64,000 bases of DNA, taken from positions 1 to 64,000 of the forward strand of contig JAEYPM010000066.1 in NCBI GenBank assembly GCA_023410675.1, read 5' to 3'. Source of the DNA: Bacillota bacterium. Lineage in GTDB: Bacteria; Bacillota; Clostridia; Lachnospirales; Cellulosilyticaceae. Both the position numbers and the translations under genes were made by a program. This document shows, in pieces, positions 9,418 through 17,429 of this stretch. Position 1 is the first letter of the stretch. Every line of letters begins with the position of its first letter. The notes under the pieces are model-generated. The model searched no databases. It was not told the DNA's origin and worked only from the letters and a program-made list of their open reading frames with translations.

Positions 9418-9933
9418 ATGTTAAAAATACTTTTTCCAAATGACTATATAGAATCTATATTTAGATTGGACATCATGCAGTTGAAAAAGGATGGAATTAA
9501 GGGTATTATCTTTGATATAGATAATACCCTAGTTCCATATGATGTGCTTGAGCCAACCAAAGAAATCATTAAATTTTTTGAACAAATAAAATCTAATGGA
9601 ATGCAGATAGCACTTCTATCTAATAATACAGAGGATAGAGTCATCAAATTTAATGAGAAACTAAAAGTAATCGCCATTCATAAATCACGCAAACCATCCA
9701 CTAAAAACTTCAAGGAAGCTGTAAAAAGAATGCAGTGTAGTAAAGATGAGGTGGTCATAGTTGGTGATCAAATTTTTACAGATGTATTTGGTGGGAATAG
9801 ATTTGGAATAAGGACAATACTGGTAGTACCAGTAAGTGATAAAGATGAATGGATAACTAAAATAAAAAGAGGAATTGAAAAAAAGGTGATTAGACAATAT
9901 GAAAAACACACTAATAAATACCATAACAGGTAG
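9418..9933 (+). CDS. yqeG: YqeG family HAD-superfamily phosphatase
   Basis: A 171-residue HAD IIIA phosphatase. Motif I is Phe-Asp33-Ile-Asp35-Asn-Thr-Leu, with Asp33 the nucleophile. Motif II is LLSNN near residues 62-66 and motif III lies in the VVIVGDQIFTD segment (about 113-123). The length matches YqeG proteins, whose closest characterised relatives include the phosphatidylglycerophosphate phosphatase group; the physiological substrate here is unknown. In B. subtilis yqeG precedes yqeH and aroE. Here yqeH is missing and the gene overlaps aroE directly by 35 bases. A perfect 11-base inverted repeat falls inside the DxDNTL codons. Confidence 0.9.
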   Translation: MLKILFPNDYIESIFRLDIMQLKKDGIKGIIFDIDNTLVPYDVLEPTKEIIKFFEQIKSNGMQIALLSNNTEDRVIKFNEKLKVIAIHKSRKPSTKNFKEAVKRMQCSKDEVVIVGDQIFTDVFGGNRFGIRTILVVPVSDKDEWITKIKRGIEKKVIRQYEKHTNKYHNR

Positions 9934-10768
9934 TACCAAGATATATGGTGTGATCGGTGACCCGATTAAACATACGCTTTCACCAATGATTCATAATAGG
10001 TTATATGAGATATTAGAAAGGCACAGTGTTTATGTGCCTTTCTCTGTTTCAAGGCAAAACTTAGGTGAAGCAATAAGAGGAGCTTATGCACTAGGAATCA
10101 AAGGACTTAATATTACCATGCCCCATAAAAGAGATCTTTTTGACTATATTAGTTCTAAAGATGAAACAGCAATGATTATTGATGCAGTGAATACTCTTGT
10201 CTATACCAAAGATGGTTATAAAGGATATAACACAGATGCCTACGGTTTACTCACTGCATTAAATGAAGAACATATTGTATGTGATGATAAGAATGTGGCA
10301 ATTATAGGAAGTGGGGGGGCTGCTTATGCAGCCTATGCAGCAGTGAGTAAAGCAAAAAGTATTCATATATTTAATAGAAGTATTGAAAATGCGAAAGCTC
10401 TTGTGGATCATATGAAGAGGTATTATCAAATCCCTACTTTTATCTATTCAATGGATGAAAAGCCTGATATAATATTTGATATCGTCATTCAGACCACAGG
10501 TGTTGGTATGGGAGATATGATTGGTCAGATGCCACAGTGTGCTCCTTATACTTTAGAAGGAGCAAGGGTAGCTGTTGATCTTATTTATAGTCCAAAAGAG
10601 ACAGCCTTTTTAAACTATGCTAAAAACAAAGGAATTAAATGTATGAACGGTTTTGGAATGCTCTATTATCAAGCGGTAAGAGCATTTGAACTCATGCACG
10701 ACATAAGCTGTGATAAAAGCGAAATACTACTTATAAAAAAGGAGATAGAAAGTCATTTGGAGGTATAA
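9899..10768 (+). CDS. aroE: Shikimate dehydrogenase
   Basis: A 289-residue NADP-dependent enzyme reducing 3-dehydroshikimate to shikimate in aromatic amino acid synthesis. Visible motifs are the substrate-binding SPMIHN (28-33), NITMPHK with catalytic Lys77, NTD at 111-113 with the partner Asp113, and the nucleotide-binding GSGGAAYAA (137-145). The ATG lies inside the 3' end of yqeG and has an AAGGTGA ribosome site, so the 35-base overlap is real and implies coupling. The stop overlaps the next start by one base (ATGA-type). A perfect 11-bp hairpin sits in codons 39-49. Confidence 0.95.
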   Translation: MKNTLINTITGSTKIYGVIGDPIKHTLSPMIHNRLYEILERHSVYVPFSVSRQNLGEAIRGAYALGIKGLNITMPHKRDLFDYISSKDETAMIIDAVNTLVYTKDGYKGYNTDAYGLLTALNEEHIVCDDKNVAIIGSGGAAYAAYAAVSKAKSIHIFNRSIENAKALVDHMKRYYQIPTFIYSMDEKPDIIFDIVIQTTGVGMGDMIGQMPQCAPYTLEGARVAVDLIYSPKETAFLNYAKNKGIKCMNGFGMLYYQAVRAFELMHDISCDKSEILLIKKEIESHLEV

Positions 10769-11205
10769 TGAACAAAAAAGGCTTCACGCTTTTTGAAACA
10801 GTACTGTGTATGATGATTATGAGTGTTCTTTATATTACCCTTTTGTCAGGGAATAATATGTTAGAGCGAATAAAGTTTGTGCAGCAAGCGAACACTATTG
10901 AAAGACATATTGTGGCGGCTCAAAGTTTAGCACATATGAAAAAAATGCCCTATACTGTGCTATTTATTAATCAAAAAATGTACGTCAAAGAAGGACTAAA
11001 AACAGTGTATAGCTTACGAATTGAAAAAAACATTAATTTGTCAGTGCACACAAATTCATCAGACAATGTCATCTTTTTTAGAAGAGATTTGAGTCCGACG
11101 TATTGTGGAACCATAACCCTAACAAATAAAAAAATTAAAAAGCAAGCACGTATTACAGTAAGACCTGTTACTGGAAAAACTAAAATTTATTATAGTGACA
11201 TATAG
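10768..11205 (+). CDS. ComGD-like competence pseudopilin
   Basis: A 145-residue protein starting Met-Asn-Lys-Lys-Gly5 then Phe6-Thr-Leu-Phe-Glu10, a class III prepilin leader, with a hydrophobic helix to about residue 25. Size and layout resemble ComGD/GspH-like pseudopilins of competence pili. It is fused by overlap to aroE (shared A of TAATG) and sits before aroK, away from the main pilus cluster 1.4 kb upstream. The C-terminal part is a basic beta-rich domain ending in YYSDI. It likely needs the same prepilin peptidase. Whether it joins the nearby pilus or a separate DNA-uptake pilus is unknown. Confidence 0.75.
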   Translation: MNKKGFTLFETVLCMMIMSVLYITLLSGNNMLERIKFVQQANTIERHIVAAQSLAHMKKMPYTVLFINQKMYVKEGLKTVYSLRIEKNINLSVHTNSSDNVIFFRRDLSPTYCGTITLTNKKIKKQARITVRPVTGKTKIYYSDI

Positions 11206-11256
11206 AATTTGCATAATATATTTGTATCATGTGAATTCTATATGGAGGGGGACAGT

Positions 11257-11775
11257 GTGAATCAAAGCATTTTTCTTATTGGATTTATGGGGGCTGGAAA
11301 AACAACTATAGGTCACTATTTGCAAGAGGCATTAACTTATTCTTGTATTGATCTAGACCATTATATTGAGCAAAAACTGCATATGAGGATACCCGATATT
11401 TTTAAACAAAAAGGTGAGGATTATTTTAGGGAAATAGAAGCTGATAGTTTAAAAGAGCTTAGTAATCAAAATAACATAATCCTCTCAACGGGTGGTGGCA
11501 TTATTAAGCTAAAAAGAAGCAGAGAAATATTAAAACAGCAGTATACGGTCTATTTAAAATGGCCCTTTGATCTATTATTTGAGCACATAAAAGGCGATCA
11601 AAATAGGCCTCTAGTCCAAAGCTATAGCCAACTTCAAAGCTTATTTTCTGAGAGAGAACATTTATATCAAGAGTCTGCAGTGGCAATTATAGCATGTGAA
11701 AATAAAAGCATACAACAAGTTGCAGATGAAATTACTGCACATTTTTATGAACAAAGAGGTGATAGACTAAAATGA
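11257..11775 (+). CDS. aroK: Shikimate kinase
   Basis: A 172-residue kinase that phosphorylates shikimate at O3 using ATP. The P-loop GFMGAGKTT is at residues 8-16, the shikimate-binding Asp is in CIDLDHYIE, the Arg in FREIEADSL and the GGG turn in ILSTGGGII. I choose the GTG at 11257 because GGAGGGGG lies 6-14 bases upstream and this gives the usual family N-terminus; an upstream TTG at 11209 would add 16 unrelated residues. The 3' end overlaps aroQ by 4 bases, so aroE-pseudopilin-aroK-aroQ form one coupled unit. Confidence 0.95.
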   Translation: MNQSIFLIGFMGAGKTTIGHYLQEALTYSCIDLDHYIEQKLHMRIPDIFKQKGEDYFREIEADSLKELSNQNNIILSTGGGIIKLKRSREILKQQYTVYLKWPFDLLFEHIKGDQNRPLVQSYSQLQSLFSEREHLYQESAVAIIACENKSIQQVADEITAHFYEQRGDRLK

Positions 11776-12212
11776 AATTAGCCCTTATTAATGGACCAAA
11801 TTTAAATTTTTTAGGAATTAGAGAACCAGAGATTTACGGCAATGCAACACTCAAAGAGTTAGAAGATAATCTTATTGCCTATGCAAAAGAAAAAGGAATA
11901 GAACTCATAACCTTTTCTTCTAATACTGAGGGAGTACTTATAGACTATTTTCAAGCGTGCTACCATGAAAAGGTCAAGGGTATTATTTTTAACCCAGGAG
12001 CTTACACGCATTATAGCTATGCACTTTGTGATGCTATTAAATCAGTATCCATTCCTACGGTAGAGGTACATATCTCTAACATTTATCAAAGAGAAGAATT
12101 TAGAAAGAAATCTGTGACAGCAGCAAGCTGCGTAGGTGTTATTTCAGGATTTGGACTAGATGGCTATTATTTAGCTTTAGATGCTTTATTAAGAGGTGTA
12201 AAGTATGAGTGA
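11772..12212 (+). CDS. aroQ: Type II 3-dehydroquinate dehydratase
   Basis: A 146-residue dodecamer-type dehydroquinase that converts 3-dehydroquinate to 3-dehydroshikimate. The signature NGPNLNFLGIREPEIYG is at residues 7-23, including the flexible-loop Arg17 and catalytic Tyr22. FNPGAYTHYS and VEVHISNIYQREEFR supply the substrate-binding Asn and catalytic His. Overlap with aroK (ATGA) and with the following peptidase (8 bases) indicates an operon. The order aroQ, M24 peptidase, efp is the same as in B. subtilis (yqhS-yqhT-efp). Confidence 0.95.
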   Translation: MKLALINGPNLNFLGIREPEIYGNATLKELEDNLIAYAKEKGIELITFSSNTEGVLIDYFQACYHEKVKGIIFNPGAYTHYSYALCDAIKSVSIPTVEVHISNIYQREEFRKKSVTAASCVGVISGFGLDGYYLALDALLRGVKYE

Positions 12213-13296
12213 TTACATTAATGGACGTATTGCAAGACTTAGAGCTCAAATGAAGAATCTTAATACGGAGGCTCTTTTCATCACAAATGAACCGAATAGA
12301 TACTATCTAAGTGGATTTACTGGATCCAATGCACTTTTGTATATCACTATGGAAGAAGCAAAGCTAATAACTGACTTTCGTTATCTAGAGCAAGCAAGTA
12401 GTCAGTGTCAAGAATATGAAATTATGGATCAAGGGGCAGAGGGGCTCATTGCTACAGCTATGAAGCTTGCAAAAAAAGATCATATTGAGTCCATAGGATT
12501 TGAAAGTGACCATGTATCTTATAGTACTTATTTAGAACTTAAGGAATATAAGGAACATAGGTTTGTACCAACTAAAAACGTCGTTGAAAAAATAAGACAG
12601 ATTAAGGATGAACAAGAGCTCAAAAAGATGAGACAGGCAGCAAAAATTGCAGATACTGCATTTTCTGATGTACTATTATTTATCAAAGAAAATCATCAAA
12701 AAGGCCTTACTGAAAGAGATATTGCCCTGAAGTTAGAAGTACTCATGAAAGAAAATGGAGCCTCAAAGACTTCCTTTGCATCAATAGTAGCATCAGGAGC
12801 AAAATCATCTTTACCTCATGCGGAGCCAGATTTAAACACCTTGAAACCAGGTGACTTTGTTGTGATGGATTTTGGATGTGTTTTTGAAGGTTATTGTTCT
12901 GATATGACACGTACGGTAGTTATTGGACAGCCCACTGATAAACACAGAGAAATATATGGGATTGTCCTTAAAGCTCAAATGGAAGCACTGAGCAAGATTT
13001 GCTCTGGTGTAGAAGGAAAATTAGTGGATAAGATAGCCAGAGATATTATAACAGAAGCAGGTTATGGGAAATATTTTGGTCATGGACTTGGCCATTCAGT
13101 GGGAATAGAGATCCATGAAAATCCTAGGTTTTCTCCAAAGGAAACACAGATTATTGAAGCAGGAATGGTACTTACTGTAGAACCTGGGATATATATTCCT
13201 AGGTTTGGCGGTGTTAGAATAGAAGATATGATTATTATAAAAGACAAAGGCATTGAGAATCTGACCCATTCACCAAAAGAGATTATTGTTATTTGA
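12205..13296 (+). CDS. papA: M24 family Xaa-Pro aminopeptidase
   Basis: A 363-residue cytosolic metallopeptidase that removes an N-terminal residue preceding proline. It has an N-terminal creatinase-like domain (about 1-125, with NEPNRYYLSGFTGSN) and a pita-bread catalytic domain. The five metal ligands are visible: Asp in VVMDFG, Asp in CSDMTRT, His in GHGLGHSVGIEIHE, Glu in VEPGIYI and Glu in VRIEDM. Length fits the YqhT/PapA subgroup. It sits upstream of efp as in many Firmicutes, possibly because both deal with proline-rich sequences. Confidence 0.93.
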   Translation: MSDYINGRIARLRAQMKNLNTEALFITNEPNRYYLSGFTGSNALLYITMEEAKLITDFRYLEQASSQCQEYEIMDQGAEGLIATAMKLAKKDHIESIGFESDHVSYSTYLELKEYKEHRFVPTKNVVEKIRQIKDEQELKKMRQAAKIADTAFSDVLLFIKENHQKGLTERDIALKLEVLMKENGASKTSFASIVASGAKSSLPHAEPDLNTLKPGDFVVMDFGCVFEGYCSDMTRTVVIGQPTDKHREIYGIVLKAQMEALSKICSGVEGKLVDKIARDIITEAGYGKYFGHGLGHSVGIEIHENPRFSPKETQIIEAGMVLTVEPGIYIPRFGGVRIEDMIIIKDKGIENLTHSPKEIIVI

Positions 13297-13317
13297 CATG
13301 TTTCTCTATAAAAAATG

Positions 13318-13346
13318 TTGAAAAATTAAATAATGTAGTTTACACT
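13318..13346 (+). promoter_or_regulatory. Possible sigma-A promoter for efp
   Basis: TTGAAA (13318-13323), 17-base spacer, TACACT (13341-13346), 33 bases before the efp start. The -35 is good and the -10 is only 4 of 6, so this is a tentative call that efp is also transcribed on its own. Confidence 0.4.
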
Positions 13347-13378
13347 ATATAAGGATATTACAAATAGGAGGAAATAGA

Positions 13379-13936
13379 ATGATTTCAGCAGGCGATTTTA
13401 GAAATGGTGTTACCATAGAATATGAAGGTAACTTATTCCAGATTATCGAATTTCAGCATGTAAAACCGGGAAAGGGAGCAGCTTTTGTACGCTGTAAACT
13501 AAAAAATATAAAAACAGGTGGCGTTATTGAAAAAACCTTCCGCCCTAGTGAAAAAGTACCTAAAGCACATATTGACAGAAAAGATATGCAATATCTTTAT
13601 TCTGATGGTGAATTATACCACTTTATGGATGTTAATACTTATGATCAAATAGCACTTGATGCAGCTTCTGTAGCAGATAGTCTTAAATTTGTTAGAGAAA
13701 ATGAGATGGTAAAAGTACTTTCACATCAAGGCATAGTATTTGATATAGAACCTCCTATTAGTGTAGAACTTGAGATTACTGAGACTGAGCCAGGAGTAAA
13801 AGGCGATACAGCAACAGGAGCTACAAAACCAGCTGTTGTAGAGACAGGAGCAAAGGTTATGGTTCCTCTTTTTGTTGAACAAGGACAAAAAATTCGTATA
13901 GACACACGTACAGGTGAATATACAGGAAGAGTATAA
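13379..13936 (+). CDS. efp: Translation elongation factor P
   Basis: A 185-residue, three-domain factor that binds between the ribosomal P and E sites and relieves stalling at polyproline. The tip of domain I reads KPGKGAAF, with Lys32 as the residue modified in Firmicutes. The C-terminal signature GQKIRIDTRTGEYTGRV is complete. A perfect TAGGAGGAAAT ribosome site precedes the ATG. It is followed by two hairpins, the second a clear terminator, so it ends the aro-papA-efp unit. Confidence 0.97.
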   Translation: MISAGDFRNGVTIEYEGNLFQIIEFQHVKPGKGAAFVRCKLKNIKTGGVIEKTFRPSEKVPKAHIDRKDMQYLYSDGELYHFMDVNTYDQIALDAASVADSLKFVRENEMVKVLSHQGIVFDIEPPISVELEITETEPGVKGDTATGATKPAVVETGAKVMVPLFVEQGQKIRIDTRTGEYTGRV

Positions 13937-13951
13937 AAAATATAAAGCATA

Positions 13952-14007
13952 AAACTGCCCCTATAAGTGAGATGATCATTCAAAAATCTAACTTATGGGG
14001 GCAGTTT
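13952..14007 (+). repeat. Long hairpin downstream of efp
   Basis: A 17-base inverted repeat, AAACTGCCCCTATAAGT (13952-13968) and ACTTATGGGGGCAGTTT (13991-14007), with one mismatch and a 22-base loop. It has no T-run of its own but is followed 3 bases later by a normal terminator hairpin. It could protect the efp 3' end, or be a bidirectional termination or protein-binding site. Confidence 0.75.
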
Positions 14008-14010
14008 CAC

Positions 14011-14041
14011 AGAGCATACATTGGATATGCTCTTTTTTTTA
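14011..14041 (+). terminator. Rho-independent terminator after efp
   Basis: Stem AGAGCATA (14011-14018) and TATGCTCT (14026-14033), loop CATTGGA, followed by eight or more T residues. It separates efp from the sporulation operon. Confidence 0.85.
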
Positions 14042-14122
14042 TGCCCTGTTCTAATATTATTCGGACATGCATATATTTTAGTAATTATAGAATTCACCAT
14101 AATTTACTAAGGAGGAAGGACA

Positions 14123-15067
14123 ATGAAAAAAGAAAGTATACTCCATATTATGCCGCTTAATATAAAGCAAATGTTTCGTTATCTTGATGGAAAAGTACTC
14201 AGTACGATACAGGAAATACGTCTAAGAATAGGACAACCTATTATGATCATTGCAGGAAATAGGGAATATGGGATATCAGAAACAGGGATATGCGAAATGA
14301 GTGATAGTTATACCATTCAGGAGAAAGACATACAGGGAATGGTTCATCTTATTAGTGGTTTTTCTCTATATGCTTTAGAAGATGAGATGAAACAAGGATA
14401 CATCACTATAGAAGGTGGACATAGGATTGGGATAGTTGGTAAGACAGTTATAGAAAATGGGCACGTAAAAACCATAAGAAATATTAGTGCCATGAATATT
14501 CGTATTGCCCATGAGGTTATAGGGTGCAGTAAAGAGGTCCTTCCATATATTATTTCTAGAGAGCGTATTTACCATACCTTAATTGTATCTCCTCCTAAGT
14601 GCGGAAAGACTACCTTGCTTAGGGATATCGTGAGAAGTTTAAGTAATGGCTTTAGTGGCTATGGTCCTTATACAATAGGGGTTGTTGATGAGCGATCAGA
14701 AATAGCTGCTTGTTATTTAGGTGTGCCTCAAAATGACATAGGCATGAGGACAGACGTATTAGATGGTTGTCCGAAAGTAGAAGGAATGAGAATGCTACTT
14801 CGCTCTATGGCTCCTGACGTTATTGTTGTTGATGAAATAGGGAAAAGAGAAGATATCTTGGCAATAGAGGAAGTATTGGGGGCAGGGATTACCATTGTTA
14901 GCACAGTTCACGGGAAAGATATAGAGGATTGCCTAAAAAAACCTTTATTAAGTGAGATGCTACGTGAAGAATTATTTGAGAGAATCATTATTTTATCAAA
15001 CAAAAATGGACCCTGTACGATAGAAAATATATTAGATGCACAAAATGCGTTTAAGGTTTTAAGGTAG
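14123..15067 (+). CDS. spoIIIAA: Stage III sporulation protein AA, ATPase
   Basis: A 314-residue ATPase of the secretion/pilus-type AAA family, thought to energise the SpoIIIA-SpoIIQ channel between mother cell and forespore. The P-loop SPPKCGKTTLL is at about 156-166. VVDERSEIA and VIVVDEIG (Walker B) follow, with the family signature VEGMRMLLRSMAPD between them. An AAGGAGGAAG site precedes the ATG. It is the first of eight genes in standard order. The operon should be under sigma-E, but I could not identify a convincing sigma-E promoter in the 80 bases upstream. Confidence 0.96.
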   Translation: MKKESILHIMPLNIKQMFRYLDGKVLSTIQEIRLRIGQPIMIIAGNREYGISETGICEMSDSYTIQEKDIQGMVHLISGFSLYALEDEMKQGYITIEGGHRIGIVGKTVIENGHVKTIRNISAMNIRIAHEVIGCSKEVLPYIISRERIYHTLIVSPPKCGKTTLLRDIVRSLSNGFSGYGPYTIGVVDERSEIAACYLGVPQNDIGMRTDVLDGCPKVEGMRMLLRSMAPDVIVVDEIGKREDILAIEEVLGAGITIVSTVHGKDIEDCLKKPLLSEMLREELFERIIILSNKNGPCTIENILDAQNAFKVLR

Positions 15068-15075
15068 GTGAAAAC

Positions 15076-15591
15076 ATGAAGATATTAGGAATACTTCTAG
15101 TATGTACAAGCTGTAGTCTATATGGATTTGTTATTGATAGGTGGAAGAAACTTAGGCTAACGGAGCTTGAAAGGTGGATTGATGTTTTTGAAGGGTTAAA
15201 AGGAGAGATTGAGTATAGAATGACCCCACTTTATGAAGCATCACTGATTATTTCGAACTATGCACCACATAATATTCAAAAGGTATTATTAGACTTTGCC
15301 CATAGTTTGGAAGAAAAAGAAAGTACCGATTTATATAAGATGTGGCAGAAGGCTATAGACAATAATAGAATCTACTTTCACTTAAACGAAGAGGATTATA
15401 AGCTTATTGAAGAATTTGCAAGAAAATATGAAGGCATGGATAAGAGTATGCATCAAAAAAGTCTTGATCATGTCATAGAAAGATTAAAATATGCCTTTAA
15501 TAAGCAGCAAAATCAGTATGAGAAAACAGGCAAGCTAAATAGGTATTTAGGCGTGCTCATAGGTGTATGTATTAGCATATTTTTAGTATAG
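15076..15591 (+). CDS. spoIIIAB: Stage III sporulation protein AB
   Basis: A 171-residue membrane protein with an N-terminal hydrophobic helix (about 3-20), a long helical middle resembling GspF-like domains (RLTELERWIDVFEGLKGEI), and a C-terminal membrane helix (GVLIGVCISIFLV). It is part of the mother-cell channel complex and has the standard family length. It starts 8 bases after spoIIIAA and ends 11 bases before spoIIIAC. Confidence 0.93.
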   Translation: MKILGILLVCTSCSLYGFVIDRWKKLRLTELERWIDVFEGLKGEIEYRMTPLYEASLIISNYAPHNIQKVLLDFAHSLEEKESTDLYKMWQKAIDNNRIYFHLNEEDYKLIEEFARKYEGMDKSMHQKSLDHVIERLKYAFNKQQNQYEKTGKLNRYLGVLIGVCISIFLV

Positions 15592-15602
15592 GAGGGGAAA
15601 AC

Positions 15603-15800
15603 ATGTTTGATATAGCAATTATTTTTAAACTGGCAGGACTTGGATTAGGTATTACACTTATTAACATACTTTTAAAAAAAGCAGGAGCAGATGAATGGAC
15701 AATGCCTATTATGGTAGTCGGTGTTGTGATGTCTCTTATAGTGGTGGCTGATTATATTACAAAGCTTTTTGATGTTGTAGAGACTATGTTTAAGTTTTAG
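15603..15800 (+). CDS. spoIIIAC: Stage III sporulation protein AC
   Basis: A 65-residue protein with two membrane helices (about 5-25 and 32-52), matching SpoIIIAC in length and in the LGLGITLINILLKKAGADEW segment. It is a small subunit of the SpoIIIA channel in the mother-cell membrane around the forespore. A TAGGAGGGGAAAAC ribosome site overlaps the end of spoIIIAB. Confidence 0.95.
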   Translation: MFDIAIIFKLAGLGLGITLINILLKKAGADEWTMPIMVVGVVMSLIVVADYITKLFDVVETMFKF

Positions 15801-15812
15801 GAGGGATAGCTG

Positions 15813-16205
15813 TTGGATATTTTAAAAGTAGCTAGCTTTGGCCTTGTCGCTACAATTATGATTTTAATGCTAGGAGGGGTAGATGAGAAAGCAAAAACCT
15901 TCAGTATGATCATAAGAATAGTTACAGTATCCATTTTTCTAATTTTTATTGTACTTCAGCTTAAGTCACTATTTGAGATTATACGTGGACTCTCTTTAAA
16001 AATAAAAATGGATGATACTTATCTTGCAATAATATTAAAGGTTATAGGAATAGCTTATATAGGAGAATTTGGCTATCAGTTATGCAAAGATGCTGGAGAA
16101 GAAGCAATAGGAAATAAGATACAACTTGCAGGGAAAGTCATGATTTTTGTAATAGCATCACCAGTTATACTTGCATTTATTGAAATGATTACAAAGCTAT
16201 TATAA
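15813..16205 (+). CDS. spoIIIAD: Stage III sporulation protein AD
   Basis: A 130-residue polytopic membrane protein with about four hydrophobic segments, homologous in its middle to SpoIIIAC, and with the usual C-terminal APVILAFIEMITKLL-like helix. It starts with TTG, placed 9 bases after AGGAGGGAT. It is part of the sporulation feeding channel. The rare start may reduce its synthesis relative to spoIIIAC. Confidence 0.93.
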   Translation: MDILKVASFGLVATIMILMLGGVDEKAKTFSMIIRIVTVSIFLIFIVLQLKSLFEIIRGLSLKIKMDDTYLAIILKVIGIAYIGEFGYQLCKDAGEEAIGNKIQLAGKVMIFVIASPVILAFIEMITKLL

Positions 16206-16224
16206 AAAGGTATGAGGTGCTTAT

Positions 16225-17415
16225 ATGATTCAAAAGAAGATGCGTTTTATTATATGGATTATTTTAGGATTTATTTTTATTAGTGCACTAAAAGTTTACG
16301 CTAGTGATTATTCTAATGGATTTGGAAAAGAGGAGCAAGAAGATATCATAAGTTATCAAATGGATCTTTTTAATTGGGAAGAAATTGAAAAGCTTCAAAA
16401 TAAGCTGAGCACCACCACACAAAAAGAGAAGGACTATGACCTTAAAGAAGAAGTGATAGAAATAGTTAAGGGAAATAAACAGTTTAAAATAGAAGAATTA
16501 ATTGCCAAGGTAGTAAGCTTATTACTTGGTGAAATACATAGTTATATTAAGCTTGGGATAAGGTTTATATTGGTCGTTTTACTTTGTAGCATTTTGCAAA
16601 GTTTAAGCTCTTCCTTTCAAAGTAAGGAAACAAATAAAGTCGCCTTTTTTGTTTGCTATATGGTCATTGTATATAGTGTGATAGATTCTATCACTTTACT
16701 AACTAATCTTGCTAGAGATACAATTGATCAAATGTCAGAAGTCATGTATATATGTATGCCAACTTTGTTAGCATTTATGAGCTCATCAGGCTATGTTTCT
16801 TCATCAGTAGCTATGGCTCCTGTAGTGATAACAGCACTTAATTTAATTACTTATGTGATTAAGATTTTTGTACTTCCATGCATTATCTCTGTATTAGCCT
16901 TAGAGATTGTTGGAACCATAAGCGACGATTTTAAGATTGATAAAATTATTCAGCTTTTTTATAGAGCCATCAAGTGGGCATTAAGAAGTATTTTTTTTGT
17001 CAGCATAGCAATATTAGGGTTTTACAAAAGCACAATGCCCTATGTCGATAAAACCGTTCAAAAGAGTGCACTTAAAATATCATCAGCTTTTATTCCCATA
17101 GTGGGAGATGCCGTTGATGGAGCAGTAGATTTTATTGTCAATTGTTCCTTGCTTATGAAAAATGCTTTTTCTATAGCTGTCATCGTGTGGCTCGTTATTT
17201 TAGTAAGTATTCCCCTTATCCATATGTTTGCTTTTGTAGCTGTCTATCATATTGCAGGAGCTGTAATAGAACCACTTGGAGATAAGAAAATGGCTCAAAT
17301 TGCAGTAAAGATTGCTAAGGGTGGAGAATTTATTATGAGCTGTGTGGGGATGGTTGCTCTACTTTGTATGAGTGTACTCATTATCTGTATGAGCGTAGGA
17401 AGCAGTGCCGTATAG
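16225..17415 (+). CDS. spoIIIAE: Stage III sporulation protein AE
   Basis: A 396-residue protein with a cleavable-looking N-terminal signal (about 8-25), a charged extracytoplasmic domain of some 80 residues, then six to eight membrane helices. SpoIIIAE is the largest polytopic subunit of the SpoIIIA complex and the length is typical. The ATG has an AGGTGCTTAT spacer region, weaker than its neighbours. It ends 14 bases before the chosen spoIIIAF start. Confidence 0.94.
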   Translation: MIQKKMRFIIWIILGFIFISALKVYASDYSNGFGKEEQEDIISYQMDLFNWEEIEKLQNKLSTTTQKEKDYDLKEEVIEIVKGNKQFKIEELIAKVVSLLLGEIHSYIKLGIRFILVVLLCSILQSLSSSFQSKETNKVAFFVCYMVIVYSVIDSITLLTNLARDTIDQMSEVMYICMPTLLAFMSSSGYVSSSVAMAPVVITALNLITYVIKIFVLPCIISVLALEIVGTISDDFKIDKIIQLFYRAIKWALRSIFFVSIAILGFYKSTMPYVDKTVQKSALKISSAFIPIVGDAVDGAVDFIVNCSLLMKNAFSIAVIVWLVILVSIPLIHMFAFVAVYHIAGAVIEPLGDKKMAQIAVKIAKGGEFIMSCVGMVALLCMSVLIICMSVGSSAV

Positions 17416-17429
17416 GAGGGACAAAAGAT

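Noticed and set aside
14020..14122. Sigma-E promoter before spoIIIAA
   Set aside because: CATATATT and CATAATTT can be found but spacing is 20 bases rather than about 14, so I did not list them as a promoter.
13972..14160. 62-codon reading frame across the efp terminators
   Set aside because: It covers both hairpins, has no ribosome site and overlaps the spoIIIAA start. It reads as non-coding.
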